Assembly: GCF_009905735.1 (NCBI RefSeq)
Contig: NZ_JAAALE010000019.1
Location: 1-60,332 of the forward strand
Reading direction: 5' to 3'
DNA from: Porphyrobacter sp. SLTP
Lineage (GTDB): Bacteria; Pseudomonadota; Alphaproteobacteria; Sphingomonadales; Sphingomonadaceae
Length of the DNA: 60,332 bases
Part shown: one piece after another, positions 52,832-60,332 of the stretch
Numbering within the stretch: the first letter of the stretch is position 1
Layout of the letters: the number at the start of each line of letters is the position of its first letter
Program-made: the position numbers and the translations under genes
The notes under the pieces: generated by a model
Seen by the model: the letters and a program-made list of their open reading frames with translations, nothing else
The model's database searches: none
What the model was told of the DNA's origin: nothing

Positions 52832-54118
52832 ATGGACTTCGCCATCCCCGCCGACCTGCAAGCCTATCTCGACGAGCTCGACGCCTTCATCGCCGCCGAG
52901 ATCAAGCCGCTGGAGCAACAGAATGACAACATCCGCTTCTTCGACCACCGCCGCGAATATGCGCGCACGGACTTCGAGGCGGGCGGGCTGCCCCGGCACG
53001 AGTGGGAGGAACTCCTGAAAGAAGCCACCCGCCGCGCCGACAAGGCCGGGCATTGGCGCTTCTCCGCGCCCAAGCGCTATGGCGGCAAGGACGGCAGCAA
53101 CCTGTGGATGGCGGTGATCCGCGAGCACTTCGCGCGCCAAGGCCTCGGCCTGCACAATGACTTGCAGAACGAGCATAGCATTGTCGGCAACTTCCCCTTC
53201 GTCGCCATGTTCGACCAGTGGGGGACCGAGGAACAGAAGCAGGAATTCATCCTCGGCGGGTTCGAGCGCACGCGGCGGGTCGCCTTCGGTCTGACCGAAC
53301 CCGACCACGGCTCCGACGCCACGCACATGGAGACAGTCGCCGTCCGCGAGACCCGTGACGGGGTCGATGGCTGGCGGATCGATGGCGAGAAGATGTGGAT
53401 CACCGGGATGCACGTCGCCACCCACTGCGCGATGTTCGCGCGAACTTCCGGCAAGGCGGGGGATGCGAGCGGGATCACCTGTTTCCTCGTCCCCAACCCC
53501 ACCGAGGGCCTCAAGATCGAGGAGTGGATGTGGACCTTCAACATGCCCACCGATCACCCGCGCCTCAGCGTCACCAATGTCTGGGTGCCGGACAGCGCGA
53601 TCCTCGGCGTCGAAGGCCGCGGCCTCGCGCTGGCGCAGAGCTTCGTCCACCAGAACCGCATCCGGCAGGCGGCGAGCAGCTGCGGCGCGGCGCTCTATTG
53701 CATCGATGAAAGCGTGAAGTACGCCCGCGAGCGCAAGCCCTTCGGCGAAGAATTGGCGCGCAATCAGGGCATCCAGTTCCCGCTCGTCGAACTGGCAACG
53801 CAGGCGGAAATGCTGCGTCTGCTGATCTTCAAGACCGCGTGGGAGATGGACAACATGCCCCACGAGGCGATCGAGCGCACCATCAGCGACAAGGTCTCGA
53901 TGTGCAATTACTGGGCGAACCGGCTGGTGTGCGAAGCTGCCGACCGCGCGATGCAGGTCCACGGCGGCATCGGCTATTCGCGACACAAGCCCTTCGAGCA
54001 CATCTACCGCCACCACCGCCGCTACCGGATCACCGAGGGCTCGGAGGAGATCCAGATGCGCAAGGTGGGGGCCTATTTGTTTGGGTATTTGGGGCCAAAG
54101 CGGGGCCAATTCGCCTAA
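52832..54118 (+). CDS. Acyl-CoA dehydrogenase
   Basis: The protein has 428 residues and is FAD-dependent. It shows AFGLTEPDHGSDATHMETVA near residue 150 (FAD/substrate loop), WRIDGEKMWITGMHVATHC near 180, then AADRAMQVHGGIGYSRHKPFE near 370 and the catalytic-base region YRITEGSEEIQMRKVGAYLFG at the C terminus. It belongs to the ACAD10/11-like group that partners with APH-fold kinases, as the upstream gene does. GAGAGGAA precedes the ATG. The pathway substrate is not identifiable. Confidence 0.95.
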   Translation: MDFAIPADLQAYLDELDAFIAAEIKPLEQQNDNIRFFDHRREYARTDFEAGGLPRHEWEELLKEATRRADKAGHWRFSAPKRYGGKDGSNLWMAVIREHFARQGLGLHNDLQNEHSIVGNFPFVAMFDQWGTEEQKQEFILGGFERTRRVAFGLTEPDHGSDATHMETVAVRETRDGVDGWRIDGEKMWITGMHVATHCAMFARTSGKAGDASGITCFLVPNPTEGLKIEEWMWTFNMPTDHPRLSVTNVWVPDSAILGVEGRGLALAQSFVHQNRIRQAASSCGAALYCIDESVKYARERKPFGEELARNQGIQFPLVELATQAEMLRLLIFKTAWEMDNMPHEAIERTISDKVSMCNYWANRLVCEAADRAMQVHGGIGYSRHKPFEHIYRHHRRYRITEGSEEIQMRKVGAYLFGYLGPKRGQFA

Positions 54119-54126
54119 CCTCGTCA

Positions 54127-54204
54127 TCCCCGCGCAGGCGGGGATCCATCACGGGTAGCGGTCTGCACAGCCCGGGCAGGATGGGCCCCTGCCTGCGCAG
54201 GGGC
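54127..54204. repeat. Dispersed palindromic repeat (second copy)
   Basis: TCCCCGCGCAGGCGGGGA (54127-54144) and GCCCCTGCCTGCGCAGGGGC (54185-54204) are palindromes in the same order and spacing class as 16756-16825. It sits between two convergent genes in both places, which fits a mobile-type or terminator role. Confidence 0.7.
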
Positions 54205-54209
54205 GACGG

Positions 54210-55172
54210 CTAGCTTTTTCTTCTCCACCACCCGGCGAGCAGGCTCCCGATCAGCACATGCCACACGGCCGAAATCGCCGCTGGCACGGGCGCGAGGGCG
54301 GCCTGCTGGATGCTGGCGAATTGCGCGGCGAAGGCGGGGGTTTTCGCCAACCCTGAGCCAAGCCCGGAATTCTGCATCCCGACCTCGATGCTGATCGTCC
54401 GGGCCTCGATCTCGTCCAGCCCCAGCATTCGCGCCAGCACATATCCCAAGGCAAAGCCCACCGCGTGCAGCAGGAAAGTCGCCAGCAGCAGCACGCCTGC
54501 ATGCTCGGCGATCTGTGTCTTCGCGCCGCCGACAATCCCGCCCACGATCAGGATCACCAGCACAATCGCCACCAGCGGCAGCACGGCACTGACCCGCTCG
54601 GCAGCGCGGGGGAACAGGCGGTTGAGCAGGGTGCCCAGCACCACCGGCACCAGCACCACGGTGATCATGCTGATCAGCAGGTTCCAGCGGTCAATCTCGA
54701 CATAGGCCCCCGCGAGCAAGCCAGTCAGCAGCGGGGTCAGCACCACGGCGGCAAGGGTCGATGCCATCGTCATCGCCACCGACAGCGCCACATGGCCGCG
54801 GGCGATATAGGTGACGACATTGGACGCCGTGCCGCCCGGGCAGCAGGCGACGAGGATCAGCCCCACCGCCAGCCCCGGCTCCAGCGCGAGGGCGCGGGCT
54901 ACCGCGAAGCCCGTCAGCGGCATCACCGCAAACTGCAACACCACGCCAGCAACCAGCGCGCGCGGCGCCGAGGCGAGCTTGCGGTAGTCATCGAAGGTCA
55001 GGGTCAGGCCCATCGCCAGCATGATCACGCCGAGCGCAAGGCTGAGCAGCGGTTGCCCGGCCAGGGTGATCCGCCCGTCGGTCATCCAGGTGAAGCCGGC
55101 GGGGAAGAACCAGGCCAGTCCCACGCCCAGCACGGTCAGCGCGGCGAAATTGTTGGTGATTGTGCGCAGCAT
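54210..55172 (-). CDS. Bile acid:sodium symporter family (BASS) transporter
   Basis: The protein has 320 residues with nine to ten membrane helices. BASS/SBF signatures: LALGVIMLAMGLTLTFDDYR near residue 48, VACCPGGTASNVVTYIARGHVALSVAM near 110 (Na+ site) and SIEVGMQNSGLGSGLAK near 268. Bacterial members import organic anions such as pantoate, pyruvate or steroids with Na+. The start at 55172 is chosen because the in-frame extension is not hydrophobic and carries no family sequence. It is transcribed alone, divergent from the DUF3857 gene. Confidence 0.92.
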   Translation of the reverse strand: MLRTITNNFAALTVLGVGLAWFFPAGFTWMTDGRITLAGQPLLSLALGVIMLAMGLTLTFDDYRKLASAPRALVAGVVLQFAVMPLTGFAVARALALEPGLAVGLILVACCPGGTASNVVTYIARGHVALSVAMTMASTLAAVVLTPLLTGLLAGAYVEIDRWNLLISMITVVLVPVVLGTLLNRLFPRAAERVSAVLPLVAIVLVILIVGGIVGGAKTQIAEHAGVLLLATFLLHAVGFALGYVLARMLGLDEIEARTISIEVGMQNSGLGSGLAKTPAFAAQFASIQQAALAPVPAAISAVWHVLIGSLLAGWWRRKS

Positions 55173-55290
55173 GGCCCCCCCTTTGCGCGCTGCGTTAGCG
55201 CAGGACGGGGATCGGTGCACCCATTCCTGCTCTAGCAATATCCGAAACCGGCGCTAGGCTCTCAATTCATTCGTTAAATGGGGGTCCTTC

Positions 55291-58101
55291 ATGTCGCGCC
55301 GTCTCGCCAATCGAATTGCCCGCCCGTTGGCAGGTCTGCTGCTGGCCGGGACCGCGGCCGTGCCGGTGTGGGCCGGTGAGACCGTCCTTTATGACGCTGC
55401 GCCAAGCTGGGTCGATGTCGCCAAGGTTGAGCCCAAACCGGCCAATTCCAACGCCATCATCATGCTGCTCGATCAGCAGGCCCGGATCGAGACGGGCAAG
55501 CTGTCGACCTATTTCGATACCGCCGTCGCGCTCGATTCCCCCGAAGCGCTGACCCGCTTCGGCACGCTGACGGCTAGCTGGATGCCCGACAAGGGCGATC
55601 TCATCGTCCACCGGGTCGAGCTGATCCGCGGCGGCGAAGTGATCGACGTGTTGAAGGGCGGCGCGCAGTTTGAAGTGCTGCGGCGCGAACGCGGTCTCGA
55701 AAACCGGCTCGTCGATGGCGAGCTCACCGCGACGCTGGCGGTGCAGGGCGCCAAGCTCGGCGATGTGCTGCGGCTCGCCTATTCCACCACGCTGAGCGAT
55801 CAGGCGATGGGCGACAATGTGCAGTGGCAGGGCGGGCTCATCGCCAAGCCCTTCCCGCTCGAACAGGGGCGCGTCACGGTGTCATGGCCCGAAGCGCTGC
55901 CGGTCACCCGCCTGCGGCTGGGCAAAGCCGAGGTAGCGGAGCCGGTCGCAAAGGGCGGATACATGGTCTGGTCGGCGAACCTGCCGGTGCCCGAAGGTGA
56001 CGAGATGCCCGAAGACGCGCCCTCGCGCTTCCGCATCGGCGAGCTGATGCAGGTGTCGACCTATGCCGATTGGCCCGCCGTCTCGCGCAATCACGCCCAA
56101 CATTATGGCACCGCAGGCAAGGTAACGCCCGGCGGCGACCTGGCGGGCCGCATCGCCGGGATCGCCGCGGCGAGTGATGATCCGCTGACCCGTGCGGCAA
56201 TGGCGCTGCGGCTGGTGCAGGACGACATCAGCTACCTGATGAACGGCATGTCGGGCGGCAATTACATCCCGCAGGCGCCCGAAGAAACGTGGGAAAAGCG
56301 GTTCGGCGATTGCAAGGCCAAGACGCTGCTATTGCTCACCATGCTGCGCGAACTGGGGATCGAGGCCGAGCCGGTGCTGGTCCGCAGTCAGGGCGGCGAT
56401 GTCTTGCCGAGCCTATCGCCGATGCCGGGCAATTTCGACCATGTGATCGTGCGCGCGGTGATCGGCGGCACGAATTACTGGCTGGATGGCACCACGTCCG
56501 GGGTGCGCGCCGATACGATGGATGAAGTGCCGCGCTTCTTCCACGGCCTGCCGCTGCGCGATGCGGGCGCGGAACTGATGGCGCTCGACACGCGGGCGCA
56601 GTCCACGCCTGACCGGGTGGTGCGCCTGACCGTCGATCAGCGCGCGGGCCTGCGTGTCCCTGCCACCTTCGACGTGACGATCGAATATCGCGGCACCATC
56701 GGCGCTGGCTGGCGCAGCATGGCCTCACAAGGCAGCGAGGAAATGCGCGAGGACGCGGTGGCCTCTGCCATCACCGAAGTGATCGGTGATGGGCAGGTGG
56801 TCGAACATTCGGTGCGTTATGATGCCGAGGCGGGGCTCGCCGTGCTGACCGGGCGCGGGATCATGAGCAGCGCCTGGACGCGGGACGGCACCGACTACAA
56901 GTTCGAGCCGCCCGCTCAGGCCGCGCGCGATGTCGGGTTTGAAGCGGACCGCGCGCGCAGTGCGTGGCGCGCCATCCCGCTCCAGCTCAACGGCCCGGTC
57001 TATTTCACCAGCACGGCCGAGGTGCTGCTGCCCGACGATGTCGCAGGCGTGAAGCTGGAAGGCAGCGCCGCGCCCGTCTCTGCCACCATTGGCGGGGTCG
57101 AACTGGCCTCCACCGCCAAGCTGGACGGGCGCAAGCTGACGATCGATCAGACGATGCGTACGGTGAAGGAAGAACTCGCCGCTGATGCCATCGGCGCGGC
57201 GCGGCGCGAACTCAACCGGTTCGACCGCCAGCTGCCGGTGCTGCGTTCCCAAGGCGAAGTGCGCGAATTGTGGCAATATTTCGGGAAGGACCGCGCGCGG
57301 CTTTCCGCGCTCGAAGCGCTCTATGCCAAGGGGATTGCCAAGGCGGAGCCGGACGATCCCTATCCGCTGATCAACCGCGCGGGCTTCCGCATGGGGATCT
57401 TCGATTTTGCCGGCGCGCTGGCGGATGTCGAAGCGGCCATGAAAATCGAGGATTCGCGCGATCTGATCTACGCCCGCGCGACCCTGCGGCGTGAGCTGGG
57501 CGATATGTCCGGCGCGCTCGCCGATCTGGTCGAGGCGGAGGCACTGCAACCCGATGGCTCGACCTATGGCGAACAGATTGAACTGCTCGCCTTGCTGGGC
57601 CGCGCCGAGGAAGGCTTGGCGCTGGCGGAGGACTTCGAAGCCCTGACCAAGGAACGCGCCGACGGCGTCACGGTGATGGCCTCGGCGCTTGGCTGGCAGG
57701 GCGCGGCGGACGAAGGGCTGGATCTGCTGGACGGCATGATCGCCCAGCGGCCGACCGACGGGAACCTGCTCAACGCACTGTGCTGGCAGGCGGCGATCTG
57801 GTCGAAGATGGACGAGATGCGGCTCGATTCCTGCACCAAGGCGGTCGAAAAGAGCGACAATGCCCCGACCGCGCTCGATAGCCGGGCGATGGCGCATTTC
57901 CGGCTCGGCAACCTGGCGGCGGCCAAGGCGGATATCGACGCGGCGCTGCTGGCCGAGCCCTATCAAGTCGAATCCCGCCTGCTGCGCGGCATCATCCTGC
58001 GCGAAATGGGCGACAATTCGGGCAAGGACGAGATCGCGCTGGCGCTGAAGATGCGGCCGTCGCTGGCCGCGACCTACAAGGCGTTCGGGCTGACGTTCTG
58101 A
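55291..58101 (+). CDS. DUF3857 / transglutaminase-like / TPR exported protein
   Basis: The protein has 936 residues. A signal peptide (PLAGLLLAGTAAVPVWA) is followed by a DUF3857 domain (about 60-230), a transglutaminase-like domain (about 270-420) with the triad residues Cys in RFGDCKAKT (near 340), His in NFDHVIVRAV and Asp in WLDGTTSG, then a beta-rich part and TPR repeats in the last about 250 residues. Such proteins are periplasmic or surface-bound and are common in Bacteroidetes and sphingomonads; their reaction is not known. It stands alone on the + strand, followed by a tandem repeat. Confidence 0.88.
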   Translation: MSRRLANRIARPLAGLLLAGTAAVPVWAGETVLYDAAPSWVDVAKVEPKPANSNAIIMLLDQQARIETGKLSTYFDTAVALDSPEALTRFGTLTASWMPDKGDLIVHRVELIRGGEVIDVLKGGAQFEVLRRERGLENRLVDGELTATLAVQGAKLGDVLRLAYSTTLSDQAMGDNVQWQGGLIAKPFPLEQGRVTVSWPEALPVTRLRLGKAEVAEPVAKGGYMVWSANLPVPEGDEMPEDAPSRFRIGELMQVSTYADWPAVSRNHAQHYGTAGKVTPGGDLAGRIAGIAAASDDPLTRAAMALRLVQDDISYLMNGMSGGNYIPQAPEETWEKRFGDCKAKTLLLLTMLRELGIEAEPVLVRSQGGDVLPSLSPMPGNFDHVIVRAVIGGTNYWLDGTTSGVRADTMDEVPRFFHGLPLRDAGAELMALDTRAQSTPDRVVRLTVDQRAGLRVPATFDVTIEYRGTIGAGWRSMASQGSEEMREDAVASAITEVIGDGQVVEHSVRYDAEAGLAVLTGRGIMSSAWTRDGTDYKFEPPAQAARDVGFEADRARSAWRAIPLQLNGPVYFTSTAEVLLPDDVAGVKLEGSAAPVSATIGGVELASTAKLDGRKLTIDQTMRTVKEELAADAIGAARRELNRFDRQLPVLRSQGEVRELWQYFGKDRARLSALEALYAKGIAKAEPDDPYPLINRAGFRMGIFDFAGALADVEAAMKIEDSRDLIYARATLRRELGDMSGALADLVEAEALQPDGSTYGEQIELLALLGRAEEGLALAEDFEALTKERADGVTVMASALGWQGAADEGLDLLDGMIAQRPTDGNLLNALCWQAAIWSKMDEMRLDSCTKAVEKSDNAPTALDSRAMAHFRLGNLAAAKADIDAALLAEPYQVESRLLRGIILREMGDNSGKDEIALALKMRPSLAATYKAFGLTF

Positions 58102-58110
58102 GGGTATCTT

Positions 58111-58173
58111 TGTCGGCCTGCCGCTTCGCTGCTTGAGGGCGTGCTTGTTGGCCTACCGCTTCGCTAATTGAGG
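58111..58173. repeat. Tandem imperfect 28-bp repeat, period 35
   Basis: TGTCGGCCTGCCGCTTCGCT-GCTTGAGG (58111-58138) is repeated as TGTTGGCCTACCGCTTCGCT-AATTGAGG (58146-58173) with four mismatches and a 7-nt spacer. It lies between the convergent DUF3857 and fliA genes and could have arisen by slippage. No terminator-like T-run is seen. Confidence 0.75.
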
Positions 58174-58175
58174 CC

Positions 58176-58898
58176 TTACGCCGCCTCCAGCAGCGCGCGC
58201 AGGTCTTTCAGGGCCTTGGCGCGCAGCTGGTGAACGCGCGGCACGCTGACGTCGAGCACGGCGGCGATTTCGGTGAGGTTCAATTCCTCGACGAAGAACA
58301 GTTGTAGCACCAGCTTCAGCCGGTCGGGCAATGCGATCATCGCGTGCAGCAACCGGTCACGGTCTTCGGCGGCGCACAGGGCCTCGAACGGGTCGGGATC
58401 GTCGCTGGCGAAGGCGAGGCTGGTTTCGTCATAGGCGTCGTCAATCGGGGTCAGCTTTACGCCCGAGGCTTCGATCGCAAGCAATTCCGCATCGCTGACC
58501 GCCATCATGCGGGCAAGCTCCGCGCGGCTCGGCTCGCGGCCCAATTGCCCGCGCAAGGCGGAAAGCGCGCGTTCGTAGCCTGAGCGTTTGTGGCGCGCGG
58601 TGCGGCTGTCATGGGCGACGCGGCGCACTTCATCCAGCATCGCCCCGCGCACCCTGATCTTGGCATAGGCGGCGAACCCGTCCTCGGTTGGCCCGGCGTG
58701 GCGCTGGGCGCATTCGGTCAGCGCGAGGATACCGGCCTGCACCAGATCCTCGATCTCCAGCCCCTCCCGCCCGCGGCCGTTGATGTGCCACGCGGTGCGG
58801 CGGACGAGCGGGAGGAACCGGCGCACGCGGTCTTCGACCTCGGCGCGGGAAGGGGCATAGGGCGCGGCCTGCGCAAAGCTGGCGTGGTCATGCTTCAT
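58176..58898 (-). CDS. fliA: RNA polymerase sigma factor for flagellar operons (sigma-28)
   Basis: The protein has 240 residues. Region 2 (LEIEDLVQAGILALTECAQR near residue 48, FAAYAKIRVRGAMLDEVRR near 75), region 3 (LGREPSRAELARMMAVSD) and region 4 (LVLQLFFVEELNLTEIAAVLDVSVPRVHQLRAKALKDL) are all present, so it is intact. FliA directs late flagellar promoters. Its ATG overlaps the stop of the flhA fragment by 4 nt, the remains of a flagellar operon. Without intact flhA and flhB nearby its targets here may not be used, but copies may exist elsewhere. Confidence 0.95.
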   Translation of the reverse strand: MKHDHASFAQAAPYAPSRAEVEDRVRRFLPLVRRTAWHINGRGREGLEIEDLVQAGILALTECAQRHAGPTEDGFAAYAKIRVRGAMLDEVRRVAHDSRTARHKRSGYERALSALRGQLGREPSRAELARMMAVSDAELLAIEASGVKLTPIDDAYDETSLAFASDDPDPFEALCAAEDRDRLLHAMIALPDRLKLVLQLFFVEELNLTEIAAVLDVSVPRVHQLRAKALKDLRALLEAA

Positions 58899-59794
58899 GC
58901 GGCCAGCCCCTCAGGCGCGGGCGGGGCGAGTTCGGGGGTTTCGTCAGGTGCGCCGATCACACCGACGACCGTAATCGGCTGGGCAGCAGGCAGTTCGGCG
59001 ATGGACAGGACAAGACAGCGCGGCGCGCGGGCCTTGAGCAAGGCGGCGAGCGCGCGGCGGGCAGGGGGCTGGACGATCAGCGCAATCGGGCTGCCCTCGC
59101 GGTCGGCGATGCGGCTTGCCTCGCGCACAATCATGCTGCCGCAATCAGGCTCGATCAGCGGTTGCCCGGTGGCAGGGTCGATCATCCCGCCAAGGATGGC
59201 GCTCTCCAGGCCGGCATCGAGCGTAATGACCTTCAATGGCTCACCCGGCGCGGCGATCCGGGCGACGAGCCGCGCGGCCATATCGGCGCGGACCGCGTCG
59301 ATCACCGCGTCGAAATCGCTCGTCTTCTGCAAGGCCAGCGCGAGGCTGGTGAACAGCGGCTGCGGATGCGCCAGCCCGATCCCGTCGGCCATCAGCGCGC
59401 GCAGGGTGCGGGTCAGCGCAGCGAGCGGCAGCGGATCGGGCGTCACCGCCTCGACCAGCGCGGGCGCGCGGGCCTTGAGACCATCAACCCACTCGCGCAC
59501 CTCGTCCGGGCCGAGCAGCTGGTGTGCCTCGGCCAGCAAGGCCTGATTGGCGTGGGTGGCGATGACCGAGGCAGGATCGACCACCAGGAAGCCTTCCGCC
59601 ACGGCATGATCGCGCGCGGCAGGGGCGATCCACAAGGCGGGGCAATCGAAGGAGGGATCGCGGGTCGGCTCACCCGTCAACCCGTGTCCGGGGCGCACAT
59701 CGCCCGCGTCGATGGCGAGCAGCTTTCCGGGACGCACGCTCCCGCGCGCAATGCTTACCCCGCCCATCAGCACGGCGTAGTCCTGCGCAGCGAG
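58895..59794 (-). pseudogene. flhA: flhA fragment: cytoplasmic domain only
   Basis: About 300 residues correspond to the cytosolic half of FlhA: GVSIARGSVRPGKLLAIDAG, GEPTRDPSFDCPALWI, FLVVDPASVIATHANQALL, and a closing VVGVIGAPDETPELAPPAPE. The N-terminal eight membrane helices (about 330 residues) are missing. Upstream of about 59794 the - strand frame stays open to 59971, but this part is antisense to the flhB fragment and has no FlhA similarity. The operon link to fliA is kept. It cannot work in the export apparatus as it stands, so it is called a pseudogene; an assembly join is an alternative. Confidence 0.75.
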
Positions 59795-60289
59795 ATCGAG
59801 CGCGACAAACGGCTCAAAATGAGCCTCCAGGACATGCGCGAGGAGAACAAGCAGGCCGAAGGCTCGCCCGAGATGAGGAGCGCCCGCCGTCAGCGTCAGC
59901 GCGATCTGGCGCGGGGCGGCGTAGCACGCGCGATGCAGGACGCGCAGTTCATCGTCGTAAATCCGCTGCACTTCGCCGTGGCGCTGACTTACGATCCCGC
60001 CCGCGCGCCCGCGCCGCTGCTGCTGGCGAAAGGCCGGGGCGAAACCGCGCTCGCCATGCGCGAGATCGCTGCGGAGGCAGGGCTGCCCGTGCTCGAATAC
60101 CCCCAGCTCGCCCGTGCGGTCTATTTCACCACCAGGCCCAATCAGATGGTGCGCGAGGAATTGTATATCGCGCTCGCATCGCTGGTGGCCTTCGTCATGG
60201 CGCTCAAACGCGGCCAGCGCCCGCGCCGTCCGGTGGTGGAGGTGCCGACCGGGTTGCGCTTCGATGGCGACGGTAGGGTGGAGGGGTGA
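59786..60289 (+). pseudogene. flhB: flhB fragment: cytoplasmic domain only
   Basis: About 165 residues match the end of FlhB: DKRLKMSLQDMREENKQAEG, then the autocleavage region QFIVVNPLHFAVALTYDP with NPLH in place of the usual NPTH, and LLLAKGRGETALAMREIA. The N-terminal four membrane helices (about 210 residues) are absent, and the frame upstream of 59786 runs into the antisense of flhA. An ATG at 59819 could start a soluble 156-residue protein. Orientation is opposite to flhA, although in most operons they are co-directional. It is called a pseudogene on the same evidence as flhA. Confidence 0.72.
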
Positions 60290-60290
60290 T

Positions 60291-60326
60291 CCTCCCCTTC
60301 AGGGGAGGGGGACCACCGAAGGTGGT
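60291..60326. repeat. Palindromes at the right edge
   Basis: CCTCCCCTTCAGGGGAGG (60291-60308) and ACCACC-GAA-GGTGGT (60312-60326) form two hairpins immediately after the flhB fragment. The first is of the C/T-rich class seen at 9647-9736 and 14491-14513. Confidence 0.7.
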
Positions 60327-60332
60327 GGAGGG

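Overview
The window is GC-rich, gene-dense bacterial DNA. Its gene content points to an alphaproteobacterium of the order Sphingomonadales, most likely an Erythrobacter/Porphyrobacter-type organism. The grounds are two TonB-dependent receptors, a CnoX-type thioredoxin, a FliA/FlhA/FlhB flagellar remnant, acyl-CoA enzymes and short palindromic repeats between genes. The taxon is an inference, not a sequence match.

Region 1 (1-9618, + strand) is a tellurium-resistance (Ter) type stress island. It holds a truncated TerA/TerD-family gene, a TerC-like DUF475 membrane protein, two TerD proteins and a TerD-like domain fused to a trypsin-like serine protease. A tightly overlapping set follows: PRTase-TRSP protein, HAD phosphatase, StiP/PELOTA protein, HpcH/CitE-like lyase, TelA and an XpaC-like partner. 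Comparative genomics has linked this gene set to production of an uncharacterised nucleoside-like metabolite coupled to metal sensing.

Region 2 (9769-19037) is mostly housekeeping: a YciI protein, PutA proline catabolism, an EEP-family phosphatase, a small secreted protein, dCTP deaminase, a saccharopine-dehydrogenase-like reductase, and a TonB receptor with His/Glu-rich loops that suggest zinc.

Region 3 (19182-25666, - strand) looks like a cyanophycin-use operon. In transcription order it has a TonB receptor, a YfcC/DcuC-type transporter, an exported cyanophycinase and a cytosolic isoaspartyl peptidase. The last three genes are joined by 1-nt TGATG overlaps.

Region 4 (26105-43766) is a capsule/exopolysaccharide locus. 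A near-continuous leftward operon, mostly joined by 4-nt overlaps, encodes inositol-phosphate synthase, a sugar-phosphate-type nucleotidyltransferase, glycosyltransferases, the KpsE/KpsM/KpsT exporter, two FkbM methyltransferases, TPR-like proteins and a Wza/KpsD lipoprotein. A further glycosyltransferase and two CDP-alcohol phosphotransferases lie to the right. Inositol-phosphate synthase, cytidylyltransferase and a DIPP-synthase-like enzyme together suggest an inositol-phosphate product, either a glycan decoration, a lipid or a solute.

Region 5 (43925-58101) holds tRNA-Gly(GCC), CnoX plus a Lon-N protein, a HisN/IMPase, PRPP synthase, MTA phosphorylase, a GST, aldehyde dehydrogenase, an APH-like/acyl-CoA dehydrogenase pair, a BASS transporter and a DUF3857-transglutaminase-TPR protein. 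The right end (58176-60289) carries fliA followed by fragments of flhA (-) and flhB (+). These abut at about 59,790 with both membrane domains missing, which marks a rearrangement or an assembly join.
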